DNA of 64,000 nt from Geomonas anaerohicana (GCF_016458305.1 NZ_JAEMHL010000002.1:558001-622000); one strand, 5' to 3'. Shown: positions 43,631 to 51,714, counted from the stretch's first letter. Numbers and translations: made by a program. The notes: generated by a model from the letters alone, not told the origin.

Positions 43631-44632
43631 ATGAAGAAGAAACAGGCATTACCAAGGCTTGGTTTTCTCGGCACCGGCTGGATCGGCCGACACCGGATGG
43701 AGGCCATCGTAAAAAGCGGGGAGGCCGAGGTGGCCGCCATCGCGGACCTCTGCCCGGAGAACGCACAGGAGGCTGGCAAGCTCGCGCCGCAGGCACCGCT
43801 GATGGAGTCGCTGGATGAGCTGTTGGAGCTAGAGCTGGACGGCGTGGTCATCGCGACGCCCAGCGCCGGACACTGCTACCAGGCACTGCGCGCTCTGGAC
43901 CGCGGACTGGCCGTGTTCTGCCAGAAGCCACTGGGGAGAAACGCGGAAGAGGCGCAGCTCGTGGTGGGGGCGGCACGGGCGGTGAACCGGCTCCTGGGGG
44001 TCGATTTTTCCTACCGCTACACCGACGCCATCCAGAAGATGCACCAACTGGTGAGTTCGGGGGAGCTGGGGCAGGTGTACGCCGCCGACCTGGTCTTCCA
44101 CAACGCCTACGGCCCTGACAAGGACTGGTTCTACGACCCGGAACTTTCCGGTGGCGGCTGCCTGATGGACCTCGGCAGCCACCTGGTCGACCTGGCACTC
44201 TGGTTCTTCGGTTACCCCGAGGTGCGCAGCGTCTCCAGCTCCATCTTTGCCGGCGGCGAACGGCTCAAGGTCGGCTCAGGCAAGGTGGAGGACTACGCGG
44301 TGGTCTCCCTGGTGCTCGAGGACGGCCACGCGGTGCGCGTTGCCTGCTCCTGGAACGTCTCGGCGGGACGCGACGCCGTCATCGAATCGAGTTTCTACGG
44401 GACCAACGGCGGCGTCAGCTTCAAGAACGTGCAGGGCTCCTTCTACGACTTCGTCGCCGAACACTTCCGCGGGACCTCGTCGGAAACCATCGCTGCTCCC
44501 CCGGACGAGTGGGGGGGGAGGTGCGCCGTGGCCTGGGCGCGCCAGTTGAGATTAGGAGGCAACGGTTTCGATCCTCAGGCGGAGCAACTGGTCCGTGTGG
44601 CCGAGGTGCTCGACGCCGCCTACGGTAGATGA
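43631..44632 (+). CDS. Gfo/Idh/MocA family oxidoreductase
   Basis: 333 residues from ATG 43631. The NAD(P) motif is GFLGTGWIGRHRM. The usual catalytic EKP is FCQKPLGRN here, with Gln in place of Glu but the Lys retained. The C-terminal sheet includes GGGCLMDLGSHLVDLALWFF with the substrate Asp/His. Likely acts on a sugar ring hydroxyl, such as 3-dehydrogenation or epimerisation. Thirteen bases after the preceding dehydrogenase gene; the two may perform an oxidation-reduction pair. Confidence 0.88.
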   Translation: MKKKQALPRLGFLGTGWIGRHRMEAIVKSGEAEVAAIADLCPENAQEAGKLAPQAPLMESLDELLELELDGVVIATPSAGHCYQALRALDRGLAVFCQKPLGRNAEEAQLVVGAARAVNRLLGVDFSYRYTDAIQKMHQLVSSGELGQVYAADLVFHNAYGPDKDWFYDPELSGGGCLMDLGSHLVDLALWFFGYPEVRSVSSSIFAGGERLKVGSGKVEDYAVVSLVLEDGHAVRVACSWNVSAGRDAVIESSFYGTNGGVSFKNVQGSFYDFVAEHFRGTSSETIAAPPDEWGGRCAVAWARQLRLGGNGFDPQAEQLVRVAEVLDAAYGR

Positions 44633-44838
44633 TCAAGGTAAACCGGTAAGCAGATAAATCAATACACCGATAAGTCGATACGTCGCGCCAGGCGGCGCTT
44701 CAGTACATCCCCCCGGCTGAGCCGGGCCATGGGAAGGGCTGTCGCTTCGCCTGAAGTGGCCACTGCATCTCATGAGATGACGACGGTTTAGTACCTAATT
44801 TTTCAGGCGATTCTTCAACAGTGCTGCAGCAGGGATTT

Positions 44839-44854
44839 TTTATTCATGAATAAA
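44839..44854. promoter_or_regulatory. Palindrome over the glycosyltransferase start codon
   Basis: TTTATTCATGAATAAA, perfect 16-base dyad centred on the ATG, identical to the core of the palindrome at mrpE (33594-33611). The gap 44633-44845 otherwise shows no promoter I trust and no good Shine-Dalgarno. Confidence 0.35.
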
Positions 44855-45988
44855 GCCGCGCCTACAACAGCCGGAGACGATCACGCCCCTGCCAACGCGC
44901 CGGGGCTGATACTCATGACCGCGGATCCCATCGGCGGAGTCTGGAACTACGTCCTGGAACTCAGCCGAGGCCTGGCCCAGTACGGGGTGCGCATCGCGCT
45001 CGCCACCATGGGGCGCCCGCTTTCGCCGGGGCAGCGCCGGGAGGTGGCGGACGAGGCCAACGTCACCCTGTTCGAAAGCGGCTATCGGTTGGAGTGGATG
45101 GACGACCCCTGGGTCGACGTTGAGAAGAGCGGCGAGTGGCTGCTGGCCCTGGAGGCGGAGCTGAAACCTGACCTGGTGCACCTGAACGGCTACGTCCACG
45201 CGGCGCTTCCCTGGCGCAGCCCGTGCCTGGTGGTGGCCCACTCCTGCGTTCTGTCCTGGTGGGAGGCGGTGCGCGGCGAGCAGGCGCCGCAGCGGCTCGA
45301 CGACTACCGGGTGCGCGTGTCCCGGGGGCTGGCCGCGGCGGACCTGGTGGCGGCACCTTCCTCGGCGATGCTGGACTGCATCAGGAGGCTCTACCTGCCG
45401 CTGCCCGACGCGCAGGTGGTCTACAATGCTCGCGGTCGCACCCGGTTTCGTCCCGGCATGAAGGAGGATTTCATTCTCTCGGTGGGGCGGGTCTGGGACG
45501 AGGCCAAGAACATCGGGGCGCTGGTGCGCAACGCCTACGATCTCCCCTGGCCGGTGTACGTGGCGGGGGAGATCAACCAGCCCGGTGGTGGGGCGGCTAA
45601 CGTCGACGGCGTCAACCGGCTCGGCTTCCTGGCGCCGGAATCGCTGGCCCCCTGGTACGCCGCGGCCGCCATCTACGTCCTCCCGGCGCGCTACGAGCCT
45701 TTTGGCCTCACCGTCCTCGAGGCGGCCCAGTCGGGCTGCGCGCTGGTGCTCGGGGATATCCCAAGTCTGCGTGAGCTTTGGGACGGGGCGGCTTTGTTCG
45801 TGGATCCCGACTCGGCCATGGACCTGCAAAAGCAGTTGCGCGCGCTCTGCGCCGACCGCAACCGGCAGGCGAGCCTCAGGGAGAAGGCGCTGGAGCGGAG
45901 CCGCAGCTTCACCGCCGCCAAGATGACTGATGGTTACCTGGCGCTGTACCAGAGGCTGCGCGGGGGAGCTGATCTGAGCCGGCAATGA
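44846..45988 (+). CDS. GT4-like glycosyltransferase
   Basis: 380 residues from ATG 44846. GT-B fold: the N-domain has DPIGGVWNYVLELSRGLAQ with the donor-site glycines. The C-domain has ILSVGRVWDEAKNIGALV and the E-x7-E signature ARYEPFGLTVLEAAQSG near residues 275-291. Uses a nucleotide-activated sugar; retaining by family. No membrane segment. The region VHLNGYVHAALPWRSP is typical of cluster-associated GT4 enzymes. No clear ribosome site; the start codon sits in a palindrome. Confidence 0.9.
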   Translation: MNKAAPTTAGDDHAPANAPGLILMTADPIGGVWNYVLELSRGLAQYGVRIALATMGRPLSPGQRREVADEANVTLFESGYRLEWMDDPWVDVEKSGEWLLALEAELKPDLVHLNGYVHAALPWRSPCLVVAHSCVLSWWEAVRGEQAPQRLDDYRVRVSRGLAAADLVAAPSSAMLDCIRRLYLPLPDAQVVYNARGRTRFRPGMKEDFILSVGRVWDEAKNIGALVRNAYDLPWPVYVAGEINQPGGGAANVDGVNRLGFLAPESLAPWYAAAAIYVLPARYEPFGLTVLEAAQSGCALVLGDIPSLRELWDGAALFVDPDSAMDLQKQLRALCADRNRQASLREKALERSRSFTAAKMTDGYLALYQRLRGGADLSRQ

Positions 45989-46025
45989 CGGAAATCCCCC
46001 TCCCTGGCCCTCCCCCTCCGGGGAC

Positions 46026-46180
46026 GGGGACGAGGCTGCCAGTGACTGTGGAACAAGCCACTCTCCAGGTGGGAGGCCGTTCCGCTCCTCTCCCTCCGGG
46101 GGCGGGGACGAGGCTGCCAGTGACTGCGCAACGAGCCGCTCTCCAGCTAGGAGGCCGTTCCGCTCCTCCCCCCGGAGGGG
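46026..46180. repeat. Tandem 78-base duplication between glycosyltransferase genes
   Basis: Unit 1 begins GGGGACGAGGCTGCCAGTGA at 46026 and unit 2 begins with the same words at 46104. They differ at a few positions (GGAACAAGCCA versus GCAACGAGCCG). C-rich hairpin arms (CCCCCGGAGGGGGG near 46169-46182) follow. The frame stays open through the repeat, but I start the next gene at 46228. Confidence 0.8.
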
Positions 46181-46227
46181 GGAGGTTGGGAGGGGGGCAA
46201 CGCCCAGAAATGGAGGCAGACCCAACG

Positions 46228-47331
46228 ATGCGCATCGCGATGTTTTACCATTCCATTCTCTCCGACTGGAACCACGGCAACGCCCATTTTCTGCGGGGCA
46301 TCGTCACGGAACTGGGGCAACTCGGGCACACGGTGACGGTCTACGAGCCGGAAAACGGTTGGAGCTACAGCAACATGCTGCGCGACAGCGGCGAGGCGGC
46401 GGTGCGGGACTTCGAGCGCGCCTACCCCGGGCTTACCGGCACCCGCTACCGATTGGAGGAGCTGGACCTGGACCGGACCCTATCCGACGCCGATCTGGTC
46501 ATCGTCCACGAGTGGAGCGACCATGAACTGGTCCGGCGCCTGGGGGAGCACCGCAAAAGCGGCGGTAGCTATCGCCTTTTGTTCCATGACACCCACCACA
46601 GGAGCGTCACCGACGAGCCCGCCATGGCCGCCTACGACCTCTCCGGTTTCGACGGCGTGCTCGCCTACGGCGCCCGCATCAGGGAGATCTACCTGGCGCG
46701 GGGGTGGGCCAAGCGGGTCTGGCTCTGGCACGAGGCCGCGGACGTGCGGGTCTTTCAGCCGCTGCAGTCGCCGGACAAGGTGGGGGACGTGGTCTGGATC
46801 GGCAACTGGGGGGACGATGAACGTGCCCGGGAGATCCGGGAGTTCTTTGTGGAGCCGGTGCGCAGGCTGCACCTGAAAGGGGTGGTCTACGGAGTGCGCT
46901 ACCCGAAGCAGGCGCTGCAGCTTTTGGCCGAGGCGGGGATCGGCTACGGCGGCTGGCTCCCCAACTTCGAGGTGCCCCGGGTGTTCAGTAGGTTCCGGCT
47001 CACGGTTCACATCCCGCGCCGCCCCTACGTGGAGGCCCTCCCCGGCATCCCGACCATCCGACCTTTTGAGGCGTTGGCCTGCGGTATCCCGCTGGTCTCC
47101 GCCCCCTGGGTCGACAGCGACCGGCTCTTCACCGACGGCGTCGACCTCCTCTATGCCCGTGACGGCCGAGAGATGGAACAGCAGATGCGGAGCCTGCTGC
47201 ATGACCCGGCGCTGGCGCAGAGTCTTGCCGAGCACGGCAGGGAAACCATCATGGCCCGGCACACCTGCCGCCACCGCGTGGAGGAACTGCTGGAGATCTG
47301 TCGCGAGCTCGGCCTGAAGAACGGCGAATGA
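46228..47331 (+). CDS. CgeB-like glycosyltransferase 1
   Basis: 367 residues from ATG 46228 with GGAGG at 46212-46216. It begins MRIAMFYHSILSDWNHGNAH. The GT-B C-domain shows GDVVWIGNWGDDERAREIRE and IRPFEALACGIPLVSAPWVD, followed by the loop DGVDLLYARDGREMEQQM, the DUF3880/CgeB-type pattern. Named after Bacillus CgeB, a spore-surface glycosylation protein. No signal peptide or membrane segment. Acceptor unknown. First of three related enzymes; the next gene is 363 bases away behind repeat sequence. Confidence 0.82.
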   Translation: MRIAMFYHSILSDWNHGNAHFLRGIVTELGQLGHTVTVYEPENGWSYSNMLRDSGEAAVRDFERAYPGLTGTRYRLEELDLDRTLSDADLVIVHEWSDHELVRRLGEHRKSGGSYRLLFHDTHHRSVTDEPAMAAYDLSGFDGVLAYGARIREIYLARGWAKRVWLWHEAADVRVFQPLQSPDKVGDVVWIGNWGDDERAREIREFFVEPVRRLHLKGVVYGVRYPKQALQLLAEAGIGYGGWLPNFEVPRVFSRFRLTVHIPRRPYVEALPGIPTIRPFEALACGIPLVSAPWVDSDRLFTDGVDLLYARDGREMEQQMRSLLHDPALAQSLAEHGRETIMARHTCRHRVEELLEICRELGLKNGE

Positions 47332-47360
47332 TGACGATGGTCGATACACGTGAAGTAACG

Positions 47361-47392
47361 TCCCCCCCTTTTGCGAAGGGGGGCAGGGGGGA
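47361..47392. repeat. CCCCCTTTTGCGAAGGGGG hairpin repeat
   Basis: Located between the first and second CgeB-like genes, immediately upstream of mosaic repeat copy 3. A TCTCCCCTTCAACAAAGGGGA relative is at about 47582-47602. Confidence 0.65.
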
Positions 47393-47417
47393 TTTGCTCT
47401 TGTCGGAATGCCCCCTT

Positions 47418-47541
47418 TTCCTGGTTCCCAAGCTCTCGCTTGGTAACCACATATGGCGCAAAGCTCCAGCTTTGCATCTGAGGGAAGTTGGCGCTTTGGA
47501 GAGGCTTTGCGTTCCCAAGGCGGACCTTGGGAACGAGATCA
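47418..47541 (-). repeat. GTTCCCAAG mosaic repeat, copy 3
   Basis: Inverse orientation, the most diverged of the four (CTCGCTTGGTAACC in place of the perfect hairpin). It interrupts the glycosyltransferase series (gap 47332-47694), which otherwise holds no gene. Confidence 0.8.
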
Positions 47542-47694
47542 ACTGGTCACTGCCTGGTCAAACACCAAGGCAAATCCCCTCTGTCTCCCCTTCAACAAAG
47601 GGGAGGACGCGGGTTCACGTGCAGCGCTTAGTGAACAGCTGAACAGCAGATAGGTTTCGCGCTGTAAATCTACTCTTTGATGAAAGGAACCTCC

Positions 47695-48804
47695 ATGGCT
47701 GCCCAACTCAACATCTCCTTCTTCGCTTCGAGCCTGGTCTCCGCCTACTGGAACGGCGCCGCCACCTACTACCGCGGCATGGTGCGGGCGCTCTCCCGCC
47801 TGGGGCACCGCATCACCTTCTACGAACCCGACGCCTACAACCGGCAGGCGCACCGGGACATCGATGACCCGGAGTGGGCCACCGTGGTGGTCTACCCGGC
47901 CACCGAGCAGGGGGTGATGCGCTCGCTGGAAGCGGCCCGGGGCTCCGACCTGATCATCAAGGCGAGCGGGGTCGGAGTCTTCGACGGGTTGCTGGAACGC
48001 GAGGTGCTGCGCCTGAAGCGGCCGGGGACCCAGGTGATCTTCTGGGACGTCGACGCGCCGGCGACCCTGGAACGCATCGGCAACGACCCCGCCGACCCGT
48101 TCCGGAGCCTGATCCCGCAGTACGACCTGGTGCTCACCTACGGCGGCGGCGACCCTATCGTGCGCGCCTACCGCGGCTTCGGCGCCCGCAAATGCATCCC
48201 CATCTACAACGCCCTCGACCCCGACACCCATTACCCGGTCCCGCCCGAGCCGCGGCTCAAGGCGGACCTCTCTTTCCTGGGCAACCGCCTGCCGGACCGC
48301 GAGCGCCGGGTCGACGAGTTCTTCCTCACCGTCGCCGACAAGCTTCCCCACCGGAGTTTCCTGCTGGCCGGCAGCGGTTGGGAGGACAAGGAGCGCGCCG
48401 GCAACGTCCACTACCTGGGACACCTCGGGACTGGTGACCATAACGCCTTCAACTGCAGCGCCATGGCCATCCTTAACGTGAGTCGCGACGGCATGGCGCG
48501 CAACGGTTTCTCGCCGGCCACCCGCGTCTTCGAGGCGGCGGGCGCCGGCGCCTGCATGATCACCGACCACTGGGACGGGATCGAATACTTCTTCGAACCG
48601 GAGCGGGAGATCTGTGTGGCGCGCAACGGCGACGAGGTGGCGCAGATCCTGGAGCGGCTCACCCCCTCGATAGCTGCGGCCATGGGCGTGCGGGCGCTGG
48701 CGCGGGTGCGGGCGCACCACACCTACGCGCACCGGGCCCGGCAGTTCCAGGAGATCTTTGCTGCCGGGCCAATCCGCCGGGCTTACATTGGAGGTGCGCC
48801 ATGA
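47695..48804 (+). CDS. CgeB-like glycosyltransferase 2
   Basis: 369 residues from ATG 47695, with AAAGGAA upstream. N-domain ISFFASSLVSAYWNGAATYY and VIFWDVDAPATLERI; C-domain LSFLGNRLPDRERRVDEFFL, SPATRVFEAAGAGACMITDH and EREICVARNGDEVAQIL. The Glu in RVFEAAGAGA corresponds to the donor-binding Glu of GT-B enzymes. Clearly homologous to the next gene and more distantly to the one at 46228. Stop overlaps the next start (ATGA). Confidence 0.85.
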   Translation: MAAQLNISFFASSLVSAYWNGAATYYRGMVRALSRLGHRITFYEPDAYNRQAHRDIDDPEWATVVVYPATEQGVMRSLEAARGSDLIIKASGVGVFDGLLEREVLRLKRPGTQVIFWDVDAPATLERIGNDPADPFRSLIPQYDLVLTYGGGDPIVRAYRGFGARKCIPIYNALDPDTHYPVPPEPRLKADLSFLGNRLPDRERRVDEFFLTVADKLPHRSFLLAGSGWEDKERAGNVHYLGHLGTGDHNAFNCSAMAILNVSRDGMARNGFSPATRVFEAAGAGACMITDHWDGIEYFFEPEREICVARNGDEVAQILERLTPSIAAAMGVRALARVRAHHTYAHRARQFQEIFAAGPIRRAYIGGAP

Positions 48805-49856
48805 AAATCGTCGTCTTCGGCCTGTCCATCACCTCCTCCTGGGGCAACGGTCACGCCACTACGTACCGGGGGCTATTGCGGGAGATGGACCGGCGCGGTC
48901 ACGAGATCCTGTTCCTGGAGCGGGACGCCACCTGGTACGAGGCCCACCGTGACCTTCCCGAGCCCCCCTTTTGCAACACCCTGATCTACAAGTCGCTGGA
49001 CGAACTCTTCTCCGAGTACGGCCCCGAGATCTGCGATGCCGACTGCGTCATCGTGGGCTCCTACGTCTACCAGGGGATCGAGGTGGGCAAATGGGTCAGC
49101 AAACACGCCAAGGGGATCAAGGCCTTCTACGACATCGATACGCCGGTGACGCTGGCCGCCCTGGACCGGGGCGAGTGCCAGTACCTGAGCGAGGATCTCA
49201 TCCCCTGTTACGACCTCTACCTCTCCTTCACCGGCGGCCCGACCCTGGACCACATCGAGCGCCGCTACGGTTCGCGGGCAGCGCGCCCCCTGTACTGCTC
49301 GGTCGATCCCCTGGTGCACTACCCGATGCAGATCACCCCACGCTGGGACCTGGGTTACCTGGGAACCTACAGCCGGGACCGCCAGCCCGGCCTGGACCTG
49401 CTGCTGGGCCAGCCGGCCTCTATGTGGGAGAAGGGGCGCTTCGTGGTTGCCGGCGCCCAATACCCCTCGGAAATCAAGTGGTCCAAGAACACGCACCGCA
49501 TCGAGCACCTGCCGCCGGAGTGCCACAGCGAGTTCTACAGCTCGCAGCGCTTCACCCTGAACCTGACCAGGAAACAGATGCAGATCGCCGGCTACTCCCC
49601 CAGCGTGCGCCTCTTCGAAGCCGCGGCCTGTGCCGTCCCCATCGTGAGCGACCACTGGCCGGGGCTGGAGCAGTTCTTCGTGCCGGGTAAGGAGATCCTG
49701 CTCGCCTCCGGCAGCCAGGAGATGCTGCGCATCCTGCAGCGTTTCCCCGACGAGGAGCGTCGCGCCATCGGCGAGCGTGCCCGCGCCCGGGTGATGCAGT
49801 CCCACTCGGCATCCTGCCGCGCCGAGGAGCTCGAGGAGTACCTGACCGCGCTGTGA
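48801..49856 (+). CDS. CgeB-like glycosyltransferase 3
   Basis: 351 residues from ATG 48801. It begins MKIVVFGLSITSSWGNGHAT. KAFYDIDTPVTLAALDRGEC parallels the WDVDAPATLE motif of the previous enzyme. The C-domain has LGYLGTYSRDRQPGLDLLL, SPSVRLFEAAACAVPIVSDH and GKEILLASGSQEML. Probably arose by tandem duplication, with divergence to successive transfer steps. No membrane segment. Translationally coupled to gene 2 and followed by the methyltransferase 14 bases later. Confidence 0.85.
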   Translation: MKIVVFGLSITSSWGNGHATTYRGLLREMDRRGHEILFLERDATWYEAHRDLPEPPFCNTLIYKSLDELFSEYGPEICDADCVIVGSYVYQGIEVGKWVSKHAKGIKAFYDIDTPVTLAALDRGECQYLSEDLIPCYDLYLSFTGGPTLDHIERRYGSRAARPLYCSVDPLVHYPMQITPRWDLGYLGTYSRDRQPGLDLLLGQPASMWEKGRFVVAGAQYPSEIKWSKNTHRIEHLPPECHSEFYSSQRFTLNLTRKQMQIAGYSPSVRLFEAAACAVPIVSDHWPGLEQFFVPGKEILLASGSQEMLRILQRFPDEERRAIGERARARVMQSHSASCRAEELEEYLTAL

Positions 49857-49870
49857 AGGAGAAACAACGC

Positions 49871-50650
49871 ATGACGCACGCCAAAGCAAGAACGCTGGAA
49901 GACGACATAAAGGACCTGTCCCCCTGGTTCCACAACCTGCACCTGCCCGATGGCACCGAGACGGCCCCCGACCACTTCCTGGGGGACTTCCCCAGCTTCA
50001 AGTGGCGCGAGATATCCGGCTGCATCCCCGATGACCTGACCGGCTGGAGCGCCCTCGACATCGGCTGCAACGCCGGCTTTTACTCCTTCGAACTTGCGCG
50101 CCGCGGCGCCCGGGTGCTCGGCATCGACTGCGACAACCATTACCTGGACCAGGCCAATTGGGCGGCGGTGCAGTACGGCCTGCAAAGCCTGGTGGAGTTC
50201 CGGCAGATGCAGGTCTACGATCTCGCGCGGGTGAAGGGGAAGTTCGACCTGGTGCTCTTCATGGGGGTGTTCTACCACCTGCGCTACCCGCTGCTGGCGC
50301 TCGATATCGTGGCGCAGAAGACGGCAGGGATGATGCTGTTCCAGACCATCACCATGCCCGGCCGCGGGGTTGCCGGACAGCACGACTTCTGGATCAACGA
50401 ACGCGACGCCCTGCACGACGCGGGGTGGCCCAAGATGGCCTTCATCGAGGAGCGCTTCGCCGGGGATCCGACCAACTGGTGGATCGCCAACCACGCCGGG
50501 GTGGAGGCGATGCTCCGCTCGGCGGGGCTGAAGATTGCCGGCTACCCAGGAGACGAGATCTACCTCTGCCACCCCGACCCGGAGCATCCTTCCTGCATGA
50601 CAACTTGGAACCGCTCGGAATATCTTTCAGCCACCAACGCCGGTGAATGA
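49871..50650 (+). CDS. SAM-dependent methyltransferase, CmoB-like (TIGR04290-like)
   Basis: 259 residues from ATG 49871 with AAGGAG at 49857-49862. The N-terminal segment LSPWFHNLHLPDG followed by LGDFPSFKWREI matches the CmoB-related layout. The SAM motif is SALDIGCNAGFYSFELARRGA, with acidic GIDCDNHYL after the second strand and FDLVLFMGVFYHLRYPLLAL. True CmoB works with a carboxy-SAM on tRNA; here the context is sugar enzymes, so a glycan or glycoside is a better substrate guess. I recall such proteins as a separate family (TIGR04290) linked to glycosyltransferases, but could not check. Confidence 0.82.
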   Translation: MTHAKARTLEDDIKDLSPWFHNLHLPDGTETAPDHFLGDFPSFKWREISGCIPDDLTGWSALDIGCNAGFYSFELARRGARVLGIDCDNHYLDQANWAAVQYGLQSLVEFRQMQVYDLARVKGKFDLVLFMGVFYHLRYPLLALDIVAQKTAGMMLFQTITMPGRGVAGQHDFWINERDALHDAGWPKMAFIEERFAGDPTNWWIANHAGVEAMLRSAGLKIAGYPGDEIYLCHPDPEHPSCMTTWNRSEYLSATNAGE

Positions 50651-50747
50651 GCCGCAATGACCCTATGGCATAGTCCCCTCAGTCATCCAGCCGCCTGTTC
50701 TGCTGACTGAAAAAGGTATACGCAAGGCGCGTAACTTTTCCTGTTTA

Positions 50748-50778
50748 CGTTATGTCGTTTGTGATATAACGGTAGAAT
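50748..50778 (+). promoter_or_regulatory. ModE-like operator over the regulator promoter
   Basis: CGTTATGT (50748-50755), eight-base spacer, ATATAACG (50764-50771): inverted arms match at 7 of 8 positions and resemble the known ModE box (CGTTATAT...ATATAACG). TAGAAT (50773-50778) directly downstream is a good -10. No consensus -35 is seen, as the operator occupies it, which suggests autorepression. Confidence 0.6.
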
Positions 50779-50808
50779 AGTAGTCTCTACTCCTGAACGA
50801 GGTGTGTC

Positions 50809-51621
50809 TTGAGTCGTGGCGTCAAACGCGGCATAGAGCTCGAAGGGGCTCTCTGGTTTCACAAGGATGAGCAGAAGTTCCTGGGGCTCGATCGAATCGC
50901 GCTTTTGAGTAGGATCGACGAACTGGGTTCCATCACCAAGGCCGCCAAGGCCGTCGGTATCAGCTACAAGAATGCCTGGGACTTGGTCAATATGGTCAAC
51001 AACCTGGCGGAAAAGCCGCTGGTGGAGCGGGTGACCGGCGGCAGGGGGGGCGGGGGGACGACTCTCACCGCCTATGGCAAGGAAGTGGTCAAGCAGTACG
51101 GCGTACTCCAGGAAGAGCACCGCAGGTTCCTGGAGAACCTGGAGGGGCGGCTCGGTGACAGTGCCAGCCTCTACCACTTGTTACGGAGGATATCCATGAA
51201 AGTAAGTGCCCGTAACGTATTGTCCGGAACCATCACCAAGATAACCAAGGGAGCGGTGAACGCGGAGGTCACCCTTGCCCTCACCGGCGGCGCGCCGCTG
51301 GTCGCCGTCATCACCAACGGCGCCGTGGAGAACCTGGCCCTCAAGGCGGGAAGCTCCGCCTACGCCATCATCAAGGCCAGCTCGGTCATGGTCGGCACCG
51401 ACCTGCACGACGCCAAGATCAGCGCCCGCAACGTCATGTGCGGCACCGTCGCCAAGATCGTGGAAGGGCCGGTGTCCACCGAGGTGGACGTAGAGGTCGG
51501 CGGTGGCAACACCATCAGCGCCGTCATCACCCACGAAAGCGGCGCCACCCTCGGCCTCAAGGTCGGCGCACACGCCTGCACCCTGTTCAAAGCCTCCAGC
51601 GTCATCCTAGGTGTCAGCTGA
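50809..51621 (+). CDS. modE: ModE-type molybdate/tungstate-responsive regulator with di-Mop domain
   Basis: 270 residues from TTG 50809 behind GAGGTG. The N-terminal winged helix-turn-helix (about 20-115) has LLSRIDELGSITKAAKAVGI and SYKNAWDLVNMVNNL, with the wing in TGGRGGGGTTLT. Two Mop/TOBE oxyanion-binding repeats follow (about 132-200 and 203-270), each starting SARNV and ending in an Ala-Ser-Ser-Val strand. Controls tungstate or molybdate uptake; tupABC lies just downstream. An internal ATG (codon 130, 51196) has its own strong ribosome site, so a free di-Mop protein may also be made. Confidence 0.9.
   Translation: MSRGVKRGIELEGALWFHKDEQKFLGLDRIALLSRIDELGSITKAAKAVGISYKNAWDLVNMVNNLAEKPLVERVTGGRGGGGTTLTAYGKEVVKQYGVLQEEHRRFLENLEGRLGDSASLYHLLRRISMKVSARNVLSGTITKITKGAVNAEVTLALTGGAPLVAVITNGAVENLALKAGSSAYAIIKASSVMVGTDLHDAKISARNVMCGTVAKIVEGPVSTEVDVEVGGGNTISAVITHESGATLGLKVGAHACTLFKASSVILGVS
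51185..51198 (+). promoter_or_regulatory. Internal ribosome site and start within modE
   Basis: GGAGGA at 51185-51190, five-base spacing, ATG at 51196-51198, in frame. The product 51196-51621 would be a 141-residue di-Mop molbindin beginning MKVSARNV. Confidence 0.5.
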
Positions 51622-51631
51622 ATAATCTCCT

Positions 51632-51655
51632 CCCCCTCCCGCAAGGGGAGGGGGG
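51632..51655. repeat. CCCCCTCCC hairpin repeat
   Basis: CCCCCTCCC, GCAA, GGGGAGGGGG after the modE stop; same class as 28862-28885. Confidence 0.6.
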
Positions 51656-51683
51656 ATAAAGTGCAACACTGAATGCAGCGATA

Positions 51684-51714
51684 GTAAAAAGGGGCGGTCT
51701 GCCGTCCCTTTTTA
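51684..51714 (+). terminator. Terminator after modE
   Basis: GTAAAAAGGGGCGG (51684-51697), loop TCTG, CCGTCCCTTTTTAC (51701-51714) with one G-U pair. The T run lies in the stem, so it can terminate on either strand. Confidence 0.75.
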
